Part shown: piece after piece, positions 24,868 through 34,021 of the stretch | Numbering within the stretch: position 1 is the first letter of the stretch | Layout: every line of letters begins with the position of its first letter | Assembly: GCA_000525675.1 (NCBI GenBank) | Contig: CP002190.1 | Coordinates: 682,001 to 746,000, forward strand | Direction of reading: 5' to 3' | Length of the DNA stretch: 64,000 bases | From: Bdellovibrio bacteriovorus W | GTDB lineage: Bacteria; Bdellovibrionota; Bdellovibrionia; Bdellovibrionales; Bdellovibrionaceae | Position numbers and translations under genes: made by a program | The notes under the pieces: generated by a model | Databases searched by the model: none | What the model was told of the DNA's origin: nothing | The model's input: only the letters and a program-made list of their open reading frames with translations

Positions 24868-25050
24868 CAACACCTCGCTTAATAGAAAATAGACTTTTTA
24901 TGCGGCGTCAGAAATAGTCTGCACCCCTAGGAGTGTCAACAAAGAAACTTTTTTTAGGGGTCCTAAGAAGTGTCTGTTTTTCGGTCAATTTGCTAATGAC
25001 TAACCCTAATAAATCGTCCTAGAGTGGCTGGAATTCAGTGAGGAGTTAAA

Positions 25051-28000
25051 ATGCGTCTGTCGGATATATCAATTCGCAATCCTGTGTTTGCGTGGATGCT
25101 CATGTTTGGTCTAATGATTTTCGGATTGATCTCATTCTCTAGAATGGGTGTGAGTCAAATGCCCGACGTGGATTTTCCGACAGTCAACGTGAGCGTGACA
25201 CTTTCTGGAGCGGCTCCTGAAGTTATGGAAACTCAAGTTGTTGATCCGATCGAAAGTGCTTTGATGACGGTTGAGGGAATTGAGTCCATCAAATCAAGCA
25301 GTAAAACAGGTACGGCTACAATCACTGTGGAGTTTGATCTTGATAGAAATATCGATGTGGCCTTGCAAGACGTGCAAGCGAAGGTTGCTGCTGCCCAAAG
25401 ACTTTTGCCAGACGATGTTGATCCTCCAATTTTATCGAAAACAAATCCCGACGACCAACCTATTATTTGGTTAGCTCTTACTTACGATAAAAATGATCCT
25501 GAATTCTTAATGAGTTATGCTCGAGACTACCTAAAGGATCGATTCACGACAGTGGATGGCGTAGGGGATATTTTCTTAGGTGGTTACACGGACCCTGTGA
25601 TGCGCGTGAAAGTTCGCCCGCGCGATTTAATTAGATACAATATTTCAGCCAATGACGTGATGGATGCTGTTCGCTCTGAGCACTCTGAGCTTCCTGGTGG
25701 TTACATCGAAACAGAAAAGAAAACCTTTAACGTGCGCACGATGGGTGAAGCGAAAACAGAAGAAGAGTTTCGCTCTATCGTGATCAGTCGCCGTGCTGGA
25801 GCAGCCGTGGCTGACTCTACGAACATGGTAAAATTGTCTCAAGTTGCTGACGTCAGCATGGGGCTTGATCAGATCACGAAGATGTCGCGCTTTAACGGTA
25901 AGACCGCATTGGGTCTTGGTATTCGTAAGCAGCGTGGGACAAACGCCGTTGCGGTGGCTCGTGCAGTTAAAGAGAAAATCAAAGAGATTCAACCACAACT
26001 TCCTGAAGGTATGTACGTGCACGTCAACTTTGATAGCACAAAATATATCGAGCAATCCGTTGATGAGTTAAATAAGCATTTAATGTTAGCTGTGGTGCTA
26101 ACGTCCATCGTGTGTTGGCTCTTCTTAGGAAGTTGGTCGGCAACTTTCAACGTTCTTCTATCCATCCCGACGTCGCTTCTGGGGGCGTTTATTGGTCTTT
26201 ACTTTTTAGGTTACACTCTGAATACGTTCACGCTTTTAGGGTTAACTTTAGCAATCGGTATCGTCGTCGACGATGCCATTATGGTTCTAGAGAATATTTT
26301 CCGCTATAACGAGAACGGGCGGGGGAAAATCGAATCAGCCATTGTGGGAGCGCGTGAGATTTCCTTTGCTGCTATGGCAGCAACCGCAGCGGTTATTGCG
26401 ATCTTTATGCCGGTGGCCTTTATGAAGGGAATCATCGGAAAGTTTTTCATGCAGTTTGGTGTGACGATTTCTATCGCGGTTTTCTTATCACTAGTCGAAG
26501 CTTTGACAATCACTCCGATGCGTTGTGCAGGGTTCGTTCACATGGGTGAAAGAAAAAGCCGTATTGGAAAAGGTTTCGAGAACATGATGGAAAACATGCG
26601 CCATGGTTACGACAAGTGGTTGCGCTGGACTCTCGTGCATCCGGTAAAAGTCGTGGTTATCTCTCTTGTTGTCGTTTTCTTGTCTTTTGGATCGATTAAG
26701 TTTTTGAATAAAGAGATGAGCCCGGCGCAGGATCAAAGCTTGTTTATTGCGCGCCTCATGTTGCCAGTGGGAACTTCACTTGCTTATACGAACATGCAAA
26801 CGCAGAAGGCGGAGAAGTGGCTCTTAGAAAGACCTGAGATTGAACAGGTTTATGCAGCCATCGGCGGCTTTGGTGGTGGAGCTTCAGATGCGAACTCCAC
26901 GATGATGTTTGTAACCTTAAAGCCTCGCGAGAAGCGTGGTATTGATGCTGAAAAAGGCAGAACACTTTCTCAGCAAGAGTTCATGCAGATTGCCCGTAAG
27001 GAACTTGCTAAAATTGAAGATGTCAGACCGGTCCTGATGGATCTTTCACAGCAAGGGTTTTCAGGCGGCCGTGGTTATCCGATTGAGTTTACAATTTTGG
27101 GCTCTGACTGGGATAAACTTGCGAAGTACACGGACGATATGATGAAAGCCATGGAAGCGAGTGATTTGATGGTGGACGTCGATTCGAACTATCTTTTAGG
27201 TATGCCAGAGATTCAGATTCGCCCAGATCGTATCTCCGCAGCTCAGCACGGTGTGAGTATTAACTCGATTGGTACAACGGTGAATGCATTGATTGGCGGA
27301 GTTAAGGTTGGAGAGTACCCACAGGGTGGGCATCGTTATGACATCAAGGTGAAGCTTGTAGACCAAGGCGATCCAATGAATGAGATCAAAGGTCTTTTTG
27401 TCGGCAATAGTCGTGGAAACTTAATTCCATTGAACCGCGTGACGAAAGAGGAGATTGGTACAAGCTTGCAGTCTATTTCTCGTTCAAATCGCCAAAGAGC
27501 TATCACTGTGACGGCGAACTTAAAGCCTGGAGTTTCTCAGCAAGTAGCTATGGATTATATCGAGAAGAAAGCCAAAGAGACATTTGATCCAGGTTATATG
27601 ATTGAGCAAGGTGGAAGCTCTAAGACATTTAAAGAGTCCTTCCAAAGCTTGATCTTTGCTTTGATTTTGGGACTTGTGATTGCTTACATGGTTCTAGCGA
27701 GTCAGTTTAATTCATTCATTGATCCGGTTTCGATTTTGATGGCATTGCCATTTAGCTTTAGCGGAGCCTTCTTTGCGTTGCTGCTAACGGGTCAGTCTTT
27801 AAATATGTTCTCGATGATTGGTTTGTTACTATTGATGGGGATCGTAAAGAAGAACTCGATTTTATTGATCGAGTTTACAAATACGATTCGCGATCGCGGA
27901 ACTAGAGAAGCTAAGGCAGCTCTGTCCGAGGCCTGCCCAGTTCGACTTCGTCCGATTCTAATGACATCGATTGCAACGATTGCTGCTGCCATCCCTTCAG

Positions 28001-28203
28001 CAACAGCAAGTGGTGCAGGTTCAGAGACCATGCGGCCAATGGCTATTACACTTATCGGTGGTGTTATCGTATCGACGGCTTTGACGTTGTTTGTGGTACC
28101 TTGTGTGTATTTACTTTTGGATCGCTTTAAAAAGCGTGATGACGTTCGTGAAAAAACAAGACAAGCATTTGCAGCTGTTGGTGATGAGGCGATTGAGGCT
28201 TAA
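25051..28203 (+). CDS. RND efflux permease (HAE1/AcrB-like)
   Basis: 1050 residues, the normal size of a hydrophobe/amphiphile RND pump. N-terminal RNPVFAWMLM, the periplasmic porter region, then TM4 with GIVVDDAIMVLENI carrying the two proton-relay Asp, and late LLLMGIVKKNSILLIEF and RLRPILMTSIAT. Second half repeats the first. Exports hydrophobic compounds using the proton gradient. GAGGAG ribosome-binding site. Divergent from the TolC-like operon; the stop overlaps rsmG. Confidence 0.93.
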   Translation: MRLSDISIRNPVFAWMLMFGLMIFGLISFSRMGVSQMPDVDFPTVNVSVTLSGAAPEVMETQVVDPIESALMTVEGIESIKSSSKTGTATITVEFDLDRNIDVALQDVQAKVAAAQRLLPDDVDPPILSKTNPDDQPIIWLALTYDKNDPEFLMSYARDYLKDRFTTVDGVGDIFLGGYTDPVMRVKVRPRDLIRYNISANDVMDAVRSEHSELPGGYIETEKKTFNVRTMGEAKTEEEFRSIVISRRAGAAVADSTNMVKLSQVADVSMGLDQITKMSRFNGKTALGLGIRKQRGTNAVAVARAVKEKIKEIQPQLPEGMYVHVNFDSTKYIEQSVDELNKHLMLAVVLTSIVCWLFLGSWSATFNVLLSIPTSLLGAFIGLYFLGYTLNTFTLLGLTLAIGIVVDDAIMVLENIFRYNENGRGKIESAIVGAREISFAAMAATAAVIAIFMPVAFMKGIIGKFFMQFGVTISIAVFLSLVEALTITPMRCAGFVHMGERKSRIGKGFENMMENMRHGYDKWLRWTLVHPVKVVVISLVVVFLSFGSIKFLNKEMSPAQDQSLFIARLMLPVGTSLAYTNMQTQKAEKWLLERPEIEQVYAAIGGFGGGASDANSTMMFVTLKPREKRGIDAEKGRTLSQQEFMQIARKELAKIEDVRPVLMDLSQQGFSGGRGYPIEFTILGSDWDKLAKYTDDMMKAMEASDLMVDVDSNYLLGMPEIQIRPDRISAAQHGVSINSIGTTVNALIGGVKVGEYPQGGHRYDIKVKLVDQGDPMNEIKGLFVGNSRGNLIPLNRVTKEEIGTSLQSISRSNRQRAITVTANLKPGVSQQVAMDYIEKKAKETFDPGYMIEQGGSSKTFKESFQSLIFALILGLVIAYMVLASQFNSFIDPVSILMALPFSFSGAFFALLLTGQSLNMFSMIGLLLLMGIVKKNSILLIEFTNTIRDRGTREAKAALSEACPVRLRPILMTSIATIAAAIPSATASGAGSETMRPMAITLIGGVIVSTALTLFVVPCVYLLLDRFKKRDDVREKTRQAFAAVGDEAIEA

Positions 28204-28826
28204 TGGAATATTTTGATAAGCAAAAAAACTATATGTTGGATTTGGGATTCTCGGCAGAGCATTTAGAATCCCTAAAAAAGTATGTCCAACTTTTATGGCA
28301 ATCGAATGAAGAACTAAACTTAATCAGTCGCAAAATGCCATTTGAGGAACTTATTGATAATCATATTATCGATTGCTTACTTCCTCTCAAGCAGTTCCCC
28401 GTAAACTTAAAGCGTGTGGCGGACTTTGGATCTGGTGGTGGTTTGCCAGCAGTTATATACGCCATTCAGTTTCCAGAAACTGAATTCTATCTTTACGAGA
28501 AGAGTCCTAAAAAACAGGAGTTTCTTAAGAAGTGCCAGAGTATTGCTAAAAACATTCAAGTTTTTGGCGAGATTCCTAAAACTTTAGAGAAGGTGGATCT
28601 GGTAACAGCTCGTGGGTTTAAACCCGTGGATGTGATTCTGGATGTGAGTCGTGAATATTATAAGTCGGGCGGGCAGTATTTTCTTTTAAAAGCCCGAGCT
28701 GAAAAAATCTCTGAAGAGCTTCAACTTGCTCAGAAGAAGTTTAAAGATATCTCATCGGAGGTCATTCCTCTGAAGTCTCCTTTACTAGATGTTGAGCGGC
28801 ACGTGGTTTGGATTAAAAGAAAATAA
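28203..28826 (+). CDS. rsmG: 16S rRNA (guanine527-N7)-methyltransferase
   Basis: 207 residues, normal size. Features: WQSNEELNLIS, then NHIIDCLLPL, ADFGSGGGLPAV (SAM motif I), ARGFKPVDVILD. Makes m7G527 in the decoding region. ATG shares its A with the RND stop codon (TAATG). In many bacteria rsmG sits with mnmG and parAB near the origin, so linkage to an efflux pump is unusual. Confidence 0.9.
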   Translation: MEYFDKQKNYMLDLGFSAEHLESLKKYVQLLWQSNEELNLISRKMPFEELIDNHIIDCLLPLKQFPVNLKRVADFGSGGGLPAVIYAIQFPETEFYLYEKSPKKQEFLKKCQSIAKNIQVFGEIPKTLEKVDLVTARGFKPVDVILDVSREYYKSGGQYFLLKARAEKISEELQLAQKKFKDISSEVIPLKSPLLDVERHVVWIKRK

Positions 28827-28856
28827 AAAAAGGGGACTTTAAAAGTCCCTTTTTTA
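28826..28856. terminator. Bidirectional terminator
   Basis: Stem with arms GGGGACTTT/AAAGTCCC extended by A run/T run, between rsmG and the convergent ygiD-like gene. Confidence 0.92.
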
Positions 28857-29630
28857 TTGAGCAGTGTACATCACTGAGCGCATTGAAAGACTGCCCATTT
28901 CGTATCCCTCATAGGGGAAGCTCAGGGTGTCCCTTTCATTAGAAGCACCATAAATATAAAGAAGAGGTAAGTAGTGCTCTTCTGAAGGGACTGCTAGTTG
29001 GGCTTCAGGGGCAAGTTTTGTAGCGTAATTCACAAGAGTGTCTGTATCTCGAGTCGTTAAAGCTTTTTCAATTTCCCGATCGAACTTTTCAGTCCACTCG
29101 GTTCCGCCGTGAGGGCGATTCCATTCAAGCTTTCTTAAGTTATGTACGATATTTCCAGTTGCCATGATCAAGACGTTGTCATCTCGGAGAGGCGCTAGTT
29201 TTTTTCCAAGTTCGAGGTGTTCTTGTGCAGATAAAGAATGGCTCACACTCAGTTGCACAACGGGAATGTCAGCATCAGGATACATGTGTACGAGGACAGA
29301 CCATGAACCATGATCGAAGCCGTACTCGGGATTGGCCTTCACTTCAGGAGCAAGGCTCATTATTTTTTGAGCAAGTTCTGGAGAACCTGGAGCTGGATAC
29401 TGAACCTGAAATAGGGCTTGAGGGAATCCATAGAAGTCGTGAATGGTTTGTGGGCGGGGATTGCTAGAGACTTGAGTTCCTTGCGTCTCCCAATGGGCAG
29501 AGACGCAAAGAATGGCCCGTGGTTTTGGAATCTGGCTAGAAAGAGTTTTAAGTTCTTCTGTGAATGCATTTTTTTGAATCGCATTCATTGGGGAGCCATG
29601 ACCTATAAAAACGACGGGCATTGATTTCAT
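28854..29630 (-). CDS. ygiD: DODA-type extradiol dioxygenase, YgiD-like
   Basis: 258 residues from ATG 29630, which has AAGG before it; a longer reading from 29684 would intrude into yceI. Metal ligands are seen in VFIGHGSPMNA, SAHWET and the late EEHYLPLLY, with conserved HDFYGFP and YGFDHGSWSVL. The family (4,5-DOPA-type dioxygenases) opens catechol rings with a metal. It follows yceI by 10 bases and likely shares its promoter. Confidence 0.87.
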   Translation of the reverse strand: MKSMPVVFIGHGSPMNAIQKNAFTEELKTLSSQIPKPRAILCVSAHWETQGTQVSSNPRPQTIHDFYGFPQALFQVQYPAPGSPELAQKIMSLAPEVKANPEYGFDHGSWSVLVHMYPDADIPVVQLSVSHSLSAQEHLELGKKLAPLRDDNVLIMATGNIVHNLRKLEWNRPHGGTEWTEKFDREIEKALTTRDTDTLVNYATKLAPEAQLAVPSEEHYLPLLYIYGASNERDTLSFPYEGYEMGSLSMRSVMYTAQ

Positions 29631-29640
29631 AAGATAATCC

Positions 29641-30237
29641 TTACTTTTTCTCCACTGGTTTTGCAGCTTGGATGTTAAGAACAAGTTTTACTTCGTCCCC
29701 AACTACTGGACCAGCTTCAACCATGTTGTTCCAAGTGATGCCAAAATCTTTACGGCTGATTTTGCCTTCAGCAGAGAACGCAATTTTATGGTTACCAAAT
29801 GGATCTTGAACATCGCCTAGGTAATCAGCTTCAAGAGTCACTTCTTTCTTTTTACCTTTGATCGTTAGATCTCCAGTGATTTTGAAATCATCGCCATCAG
29901 CTTTGATTTTTTTAACAACAAAAGTGATTTTTGGGTATTTAGCAGCATCAAAGAAGTCGGCGCTACGAAGATGGTCATCACGATCTTTGTTATCTGTGTT
30001 AATTGACGCTACATCCACGTTCATTTCAGCTTTTGATTTCTCAACTTTAGGGTCGATAACGATTTTTCCGTCGAATTTTGAAAAACGACCTTCAACCGTT
30101 GAGATCACCAAGTGGCGAATCTTGAATGTCACGTTCGAGTGAGCAGGGTCGATATTATAGGTTCCAGCAGGAATTGTTTTTGCCATTGCTGAAACACTGA
30201 CGAGTGAAATAAGTGCTGATGCTAAAAGTGCTTTCAT
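29641..30237 (-). CDS. yceI: YceI-family periplasmic lipid-binding protein
   Basis: 198 residues with signal peptide (MAKT cut near 19). YceI signature: GTYNIDPAHSNVTFKIRHL at the N-terminus, and DHLRSADFFDAAKYP. The family is a lipocalin-like barrel binding isoprenoids such as ubiquinone precursors. GGAG before the ATG. Divergent from the LysR gene and first in the yceI-ygiD operon. Confidence 0.9.
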   Translation of the reverse strand: MKALLASALISLVSVSAMAKTIPAGTYNIDPAHSNVTFKIRHLVISTVEGRFSKFDGKIVIDPKVEKSKAEMNVDVASINTDNKDRDDHLRSADFFDAAKYPKITFVVKKIKADGDDFKITGDLTIKGKKKEVTLEADYLGDVQDPFGNHKIAFSAEGKISRKDFGITWNNMVEAGPVVGDEVKLVLNIQAAKPVEKK

Positions 30238-30302
30238 TGTGTACTCCTTTGGTTCAATGCCAATTAGTTTAGAACGTTGTCAGTATGAAGGGAAATCTAT
30301 TA

Positions 30303-30332
30303 TTGCGGTAGTGCACGATTTTAGGATATAAT
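30303..30332 (+). promoter_or_regulatory. Sigma-70 promoter of the LysR gene
   Basis: TTGCGG (30303-30308), 18-base spacer, TATAAT (30327-30332). The expected start site, about 7 bases on, falls within a few bases of the ATG at 30342, and no Shine-Dalgarno is present, so the mRNA would be leaderless or nearly so. Confidence 0.6.
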
Positions 30333-30349
30333 GTTCTATATATGGAACA
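30332..30349. promoter_or_regulatory. Inverted repeat over the LysR start codon
   Basis: TGTTC-N8-GAACA straddles the ATG and touches the -10 box. It fits an autoregulatory operator, unproven. Confidence 0.4.
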
Positions 30350-31232
30350 ATTAGATCTCAATCAAGTACGCATGTTTGTTCGCCTTGTCGAGCTAGGAAG
30401 CTTCACCAAAGCTGCTGCGGCTTTAAAACAGCCTAAATCGAGGGTGAGTCGTTGGCTTCAGAATCTGGAGCAGGACCTTGGTGTGCAGTTGATCTATCGA
30501 ACCACGCGTCAGTTTCAGCTCACGGAAAGTGGACGCAGTTTTTATGAGAGAGCTAAGAATTTAGTGGAGGGCTTAGATAGCCTGACTCATGAAATGCGCG
30601 AAAGCACCGCAGAGGTTTCAGGTCTTATTAGGGTGACGGCCTCGGATGATATGGGAATTAAACTTCTGCCAACAGTGATTGATGATTTTTTAAAAATTTA
30701 CCCATCAGTTCGTTTTGATATCATTTTGACACAAGCCTATTTAGATTTGGTGAAAGAATCGGTGGACGTCGCTATTCGCGTAGGGACTTTGGCAGACAGT
30801 ACTTTGCGCGGAAAAAAAATCGGTGTGGCTAAAAGTATTTTGGTGGCCACTCCGGGGTTTTTAGAGCGCCATCGAAATTGGGAAGATCTGAATGAGTTTA
30901 TCAAGTTGCCCTTTATTGGCTTAAGTCACTTAAACATCGTGAATATTTTAAAGCCATTGGGGACGAAGGCAAAAAAAGATGTGCAAGAAATCTTGCTTGC
31001 AAACAATCCCGCTCTTCTTGTGGAGTTTGCTCTGAAGGGAAGAGGAATTGCTTTGGTGCCGGAGTTTCTTTGTCGAGACCATGTCTTGGCGGGGCGCTTG
31101 GTACATGTGCATAAAACTTTTAAGACAGCGGATATTCCAGTTTCACTCTTAACGCCTCATCAAAAAGAAATGCCGTTAAGAATTAAAAAGTTTATAGAGT
31201 TTGCGACACTAAAATTAAAGGATGCTTTTTGA
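30342..31232 (+). CDS. LysR-family transcriptional regulator
   Basis: 296 residues. Helix-turn-helix in the first 60 (DLNQVRMFVRLVELGSFTKAAAALK, then VSRWLQNLEQDLGVQL), followed by a substrate-binding domain from about 90. Typical of the LysR subgroup near DsdC/AaeR. Being divergent from yceI-ygiD, it probably controls them and itself. Start chosen at 30342 because it lies right after the promoter and gives the normal N-terminus. Confidence 0.92.
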   Translation: MEQLDLNQVRMFVRLVELGSFTKAAAALKQPKSRVSRWLQNLEQDLGVQLIYRTTRQFQLTESGRSFYERAKNLVEGLDSLTHEMRESTAEVSGLIRVTASDDMGIKLLPTVIDDFLKIYPSVRFDIILTQAYLDLVKESVDVAIRVGTLADSTLRGKKIGVAKSILVATPGFLERHRNWEDLNEFIKLPFIGLSHLNIVNILKPLGTKAKKDVQEILLANNPALLVEFALKGRGIALVPEFLCRDHVLAGRLVHVHKTFKTADIPVSLLTPHQKEMPLRIKKFIEFATLKLKDAF

Positions 31233-31270
31233 TAGATCCTCTTTGATGGCAAGAGTGTTTTGCTCAAGCC

Positions 31271-31813
31271 TTAGTTCAGGGCATTCAACAGGGCGAGATA
31301 CATTCCCGAGAATTCAAATTTGAATAGATTGAAGACAATGGCGGACCACACTGTTAATAGGACTGCCATAAAAAATAGCTGCGGTAGATTTGCAAAACTG
31401 ACGGCGCTTTTATGAGGATTTAAAAGTCCTTCGATCTCGCTGCGATCTTGAGTCTCTTTAAATTTTCTGGCAAGGCCTTGAGCGAGAATAATTCTTTGAG
31501 GCATTTCCATCTTATAGAAATGAACACCGACTAACATTGTCTCGGGAGTTAAATTATCAACTCTGGTCACAATGGCATAGCAGGCCATTTGCTTTGAACC
31601 CGGCGGGGTGAATTGAATTTTAATAACTTCGCCTAACAAAGGGCATAGATCTTCCGGAGCAGTGAATGCAAGTCCCGTCAGAGAAACGTTGCGAATCTCT
31701 GTTCCTTCTTCCCACGGAGTTTGTTTCGGGCCAGCCACGCGCACGAGGCTATCATCCTCAGTGCTGAGAATATAACGTGGTGAACGGCCATGGTAGCGAG
31801 CAAGACTTGTCAT
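31271..31813 (-). CDS. PilZ-domain protein with C-terminal membrane segment
   Basis: 180 residues. PilZ signs are an Arg-rich RYHGRSPRY at the start and NVSLTGLAF (N-x-S-x-x-G), followed by VGVHFYKM, so it likely binds cyclic di-GMP. Residues about 145-170 form one hydrophobic helix, suggesting membrane attachment. The ATG at 31813 has no Shine-Dalgarno; CCGATAAG lies six bases upstream. Alone on the minus strand. Confidence 0.8.
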   Translation of the reverse strand: MTSLARYHGRSPRYILSTEDDSLVRVAGPKQTPWEEGTEIRNVSLTGLAFTAPEDLCPLLGEVIKIQFTPPGSKQMACYAIVTRVDNLTPETMLVGVHFYKMEMPQRIILAQGLARKFKETQDRSEIEGLLNPHKSAVSFANLPQLFFMAVLLTVWSAIVFNLFKFEFSGMYLALLNALN

Positions 31814-31819
31814 GTTGAA

Positions 31820-31827
31820 CTTATCGG
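31820..31827 (-). promoter_or_regulatory. CCGATAAG motif just before the PilZ gene
   Basis: Resembles the -10 half of the sigma-28 (FliA) consensus GCCGATAA. Fifteen bases upstream of TCCGATAA is TCGA rather than TAAA, so the -35 half is poor. The same octamer lies five bases before the start at 61598. Confidence 0.35.
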
Positions 31828-32027
31828 AGAAAAAGCTTGGAACTCGACTTAAAAAAGGACCGAAGTCCTTAAAAGATTTGTGTCTGTGATTAAGAGGGTG
31901 GTCTGGTATTTTGAATCTGTCTAATTGAGTGGTTTTTGTGCAATAAAAGAAACCTTTGTCTCAGAGTGAAACTCAAAACTTGAATGAAATTAGAAATTCG
32001 TAAACAGAACTGAATCTTGTTAAAAGA

Positions 32028-32984
32028 TCAGCTGCCAAAATGTTTAAAGCCTCTGAGTTCTTCCAAGGCAACACTGCTGTTTTCTTTTTCAAGAAAAACT
32101 CCGGCCGCATCGGTAAACTGGCCAACTAGATGCCATTCTTGGAAATGCTGATAGGCCTCTGGCGAGACGGCTGCTAATAACTGATAATCTTCACCACCCC
32201 ACAGGGCGAGGTCCTCGCTGGAAACACCCATGCGATCAGCTACCTTTGGAGTTTCGGGGTGAAGTGGAAGGTTCTCGGTAAAAATCTTCAGTCCCCCTTG
32301 GAAGGGAATGAGTTTGTAGGAGTCCACGACAAGCCCATCACTACAGTCCATCAAAGCATGAATATGTTGAGAATGCTCTTCGAGCATTTTTAAAAGATCC
32401 CAACGAGGGCGAGGACGACGATGTTGATTTTTGACGAAGTCAAAATCGGGCCAAGAGTTTGTGAGAGCTATCAGTCCTGCCGCCGATGAGCCGAGGGGGC
32501 CACTACACAGAAGTAAATCTCCTGGTCGTGCCCCTTTTCTAGGAATGGGATTTTCCACAGAACCCATAACGCTAACATCGACAAAGATCGGCCCCGGAGA
32601 GGCCGTTAAATCTCCACCAACGATCTGACATTGGCACTGATCCGCCAACTCCGCCATAGAGAGGTAAAAGTCTTCAATCCATTCATCGGAAATTTCTTTG
32701 GGAATGGCTAAAGAGACTTGAGCAAAATGAGGCGTTCCACCCATGGCGACAATATCACTGATATTCACAGCCAGAGATTTATATCCTAAATCCGCAGCAC
32801 TCGTGTATTCGCGCTTAAAGTGTATTCCTTCAACTTGCAGATCCTGACACCAAACGCTTTTTCCTGAGAAGTTTTTATAGACAAAAGAATCATCTCCCAA
32901 AGGAATCACAGTATTGGGATTGGAGCGATCTACGATCTTATTGATCTTTTGAATGCGACTCCATTCAAGAGGAATTTTCTTCAT
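32028..32984 (-). CDS. thiL: Thiamine-monophosphate kinase
   Basis: 318 residues. Makes thiamine diphosphate from the monophosphate and ATP. PLGDDSF near 29, CQDLQVEGIHF near 50, AVNISDIVAMGG, IVGGDLTASPGPIFVDVSVMG and LMDCSDGL match the family order. GGAG before ATG. It follows ppx/gppA by about 38 bases. Thiamine diphosphate is the cofactor of the E1 enzyme at 265-2501, though not linked genetically. Confidence 0.93.
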   Translation of the reverse strand: MKKIPLEWSRIQKINKIVDRSNPNTVIPLGDDSFVYKNFSGKSVWCQDLQVEGIHFKREYTSAADLGYKSLAVNISDIVAMGGTPHFAQVSLAIPKEISDEWIEDFYLSMAELADQCQCQIVGGDLTASPGPIFVDVSVMGSVENPIPRKGARPGDLLLCSGPLGSSAAGLIALTNSWPDFDFVKNQHRRPRPRWDLLKMLEEHSQHIHALMDCSDGLVVDSYKLIPFQGGLKIFTENLPLHPETPKVADRMGVSSEDLALWGGEDYQLLAAVSPEAYQHFQEWHLVGQFTDAAGVFLEKENSSVALEELRGFKHFGS

Positions 32985-33022
32985 CGGGTGCTCCCTCGCA
33001 TGAAAGCCATGAGGTTTTATCT

Positions 33023-33970
33023 CTACTGGTTAGGATGTTGCCCTAGAGATTCTCTTTGGTCATCATACATTTCCCAAATCAGTCCATCGCGAACTCCGAC
33101 CCGAGGGATGCGAAGAACTGAAATGGCCGCTTGCTCAAGAATTTTTTCTGTTAAGAGCGCTGCGGGCACGATGACATCGGCTCTGTCTGGAGATAGTCCC
33201 AAGACGCTGATTCGATCGCGATAGGACATGGAGTTGAGGATGTCGTTGATAAATGAAAGCTCATGAAGATTTAAAGTTGTGGCTTGAGGTGCTTGAAAAA
33301 GACGTTGTTTTAAATCTAAGATCGACTCCATATTTCCTCCGGTTCCTACGCACACCTCAGGAGTGATTCGCTTTAAATTATTGTGTAGGAAGGGAATCAC
33401 AAAGGAAGTGCTTTTCTCGATAAATGGTGTCAAGTGAGTTTCATCTAAATTCTTTTGAGAGAATCGTTGGAGGAGGCGCACAGTCCCTAGTGGGAATGAC
33501 TGACTTTGCACAATGCGATTTTTCTGACTGAAGCTAAGTTCAATGCTTCCTCCCCCGATATCTAAAAGAAGGCTGTAGTTTATATCGGGAGAATGGCGAC
33601 TAACGGCCTTGTGAATAAGCTGCGCTTCTTCGAGGCCATCAATGAGGCGAACGTGAAGTCCACTTACTTTAGATAGGCGGCGCACAAAATCGGCGCCATT
33701 GCTCGCATCTCGACAGGCGCTGGTCGCGACGGCTCGGCACTCTGTCACACCGAGTTCGTCCATGATATCCATGAAACTGAAAATTGTTGCTATGGCTTGC
33801 CGCTGTGAGCGAGCGCTAATACGTCCTTTAGAAAATGTGTCCTTGCCTAGTCGGATCGCTGCACGCAGGCGGCGTAGGACTTTAATACTTCCAGTGTGAC
33901 TGTCGATTTGCGCAATCATCATACGAATAGCGTTGGAGCCAATATCGATAGCGGAGACTCGGCGAAGCAT
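33023..33970 (-). CDS. Ppx/GppA phosphatase
   Basis: 315 residues, the short exopolyphosphatase/pppGpp phosphatase form with just the two actin-like domains. IDIGSNAIRMMIAQID (phosphate 1), TSACRDASNG, LDIGGGSIELSF (phosphate 2) and GTGGNMESI are seen. Could degrade polyphosphate or pppGpp. AAAGGA before ATG. Upstream of thiL; phoUBR begins 1.2 kb away on the other strand. Confidence 0.88.
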   Translation of the reverse strand: MLRRVSAIDIGSNAIRMMIAQIDSHTGSIKVLRRLRAAIRLGKDTFSKGRISARSQRQAIATIFSFMDIMDELGVTECRAVATSACRDASNGADFVRRLSKVSGLHVRLIDGLEEAQLIHKAVSRHSPDINYSLLLDIGGGSIELSFSQKNRIVQSQSFPLGTVRLLQRFSQKNLDETHLTPFIEKSTSFVIPFLHNNLKRITPEVCVGTGGNMESILDLKQRLFQAPQATTLNLHELSFINDILNSMSYRDRISVLGLSPDRADVIVPAALLTEKILEQAAISVLRIPRVGVRDGLIWEMYDDQRESLGQHPNQ

Positions 33971-34021
33971 GGTGTTTCCTTTTCTTTGGCAAACGTCATT
34001 AACGATGACATGATTCTATTT

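Noticed and set aside
31811-31860. A full sigma-28 promoter for the PilZ gene
   Set aside because: CCGATAAG is present but the expected TAAA 15 bases upstream is TCGA; kept only as a -10-like motif.
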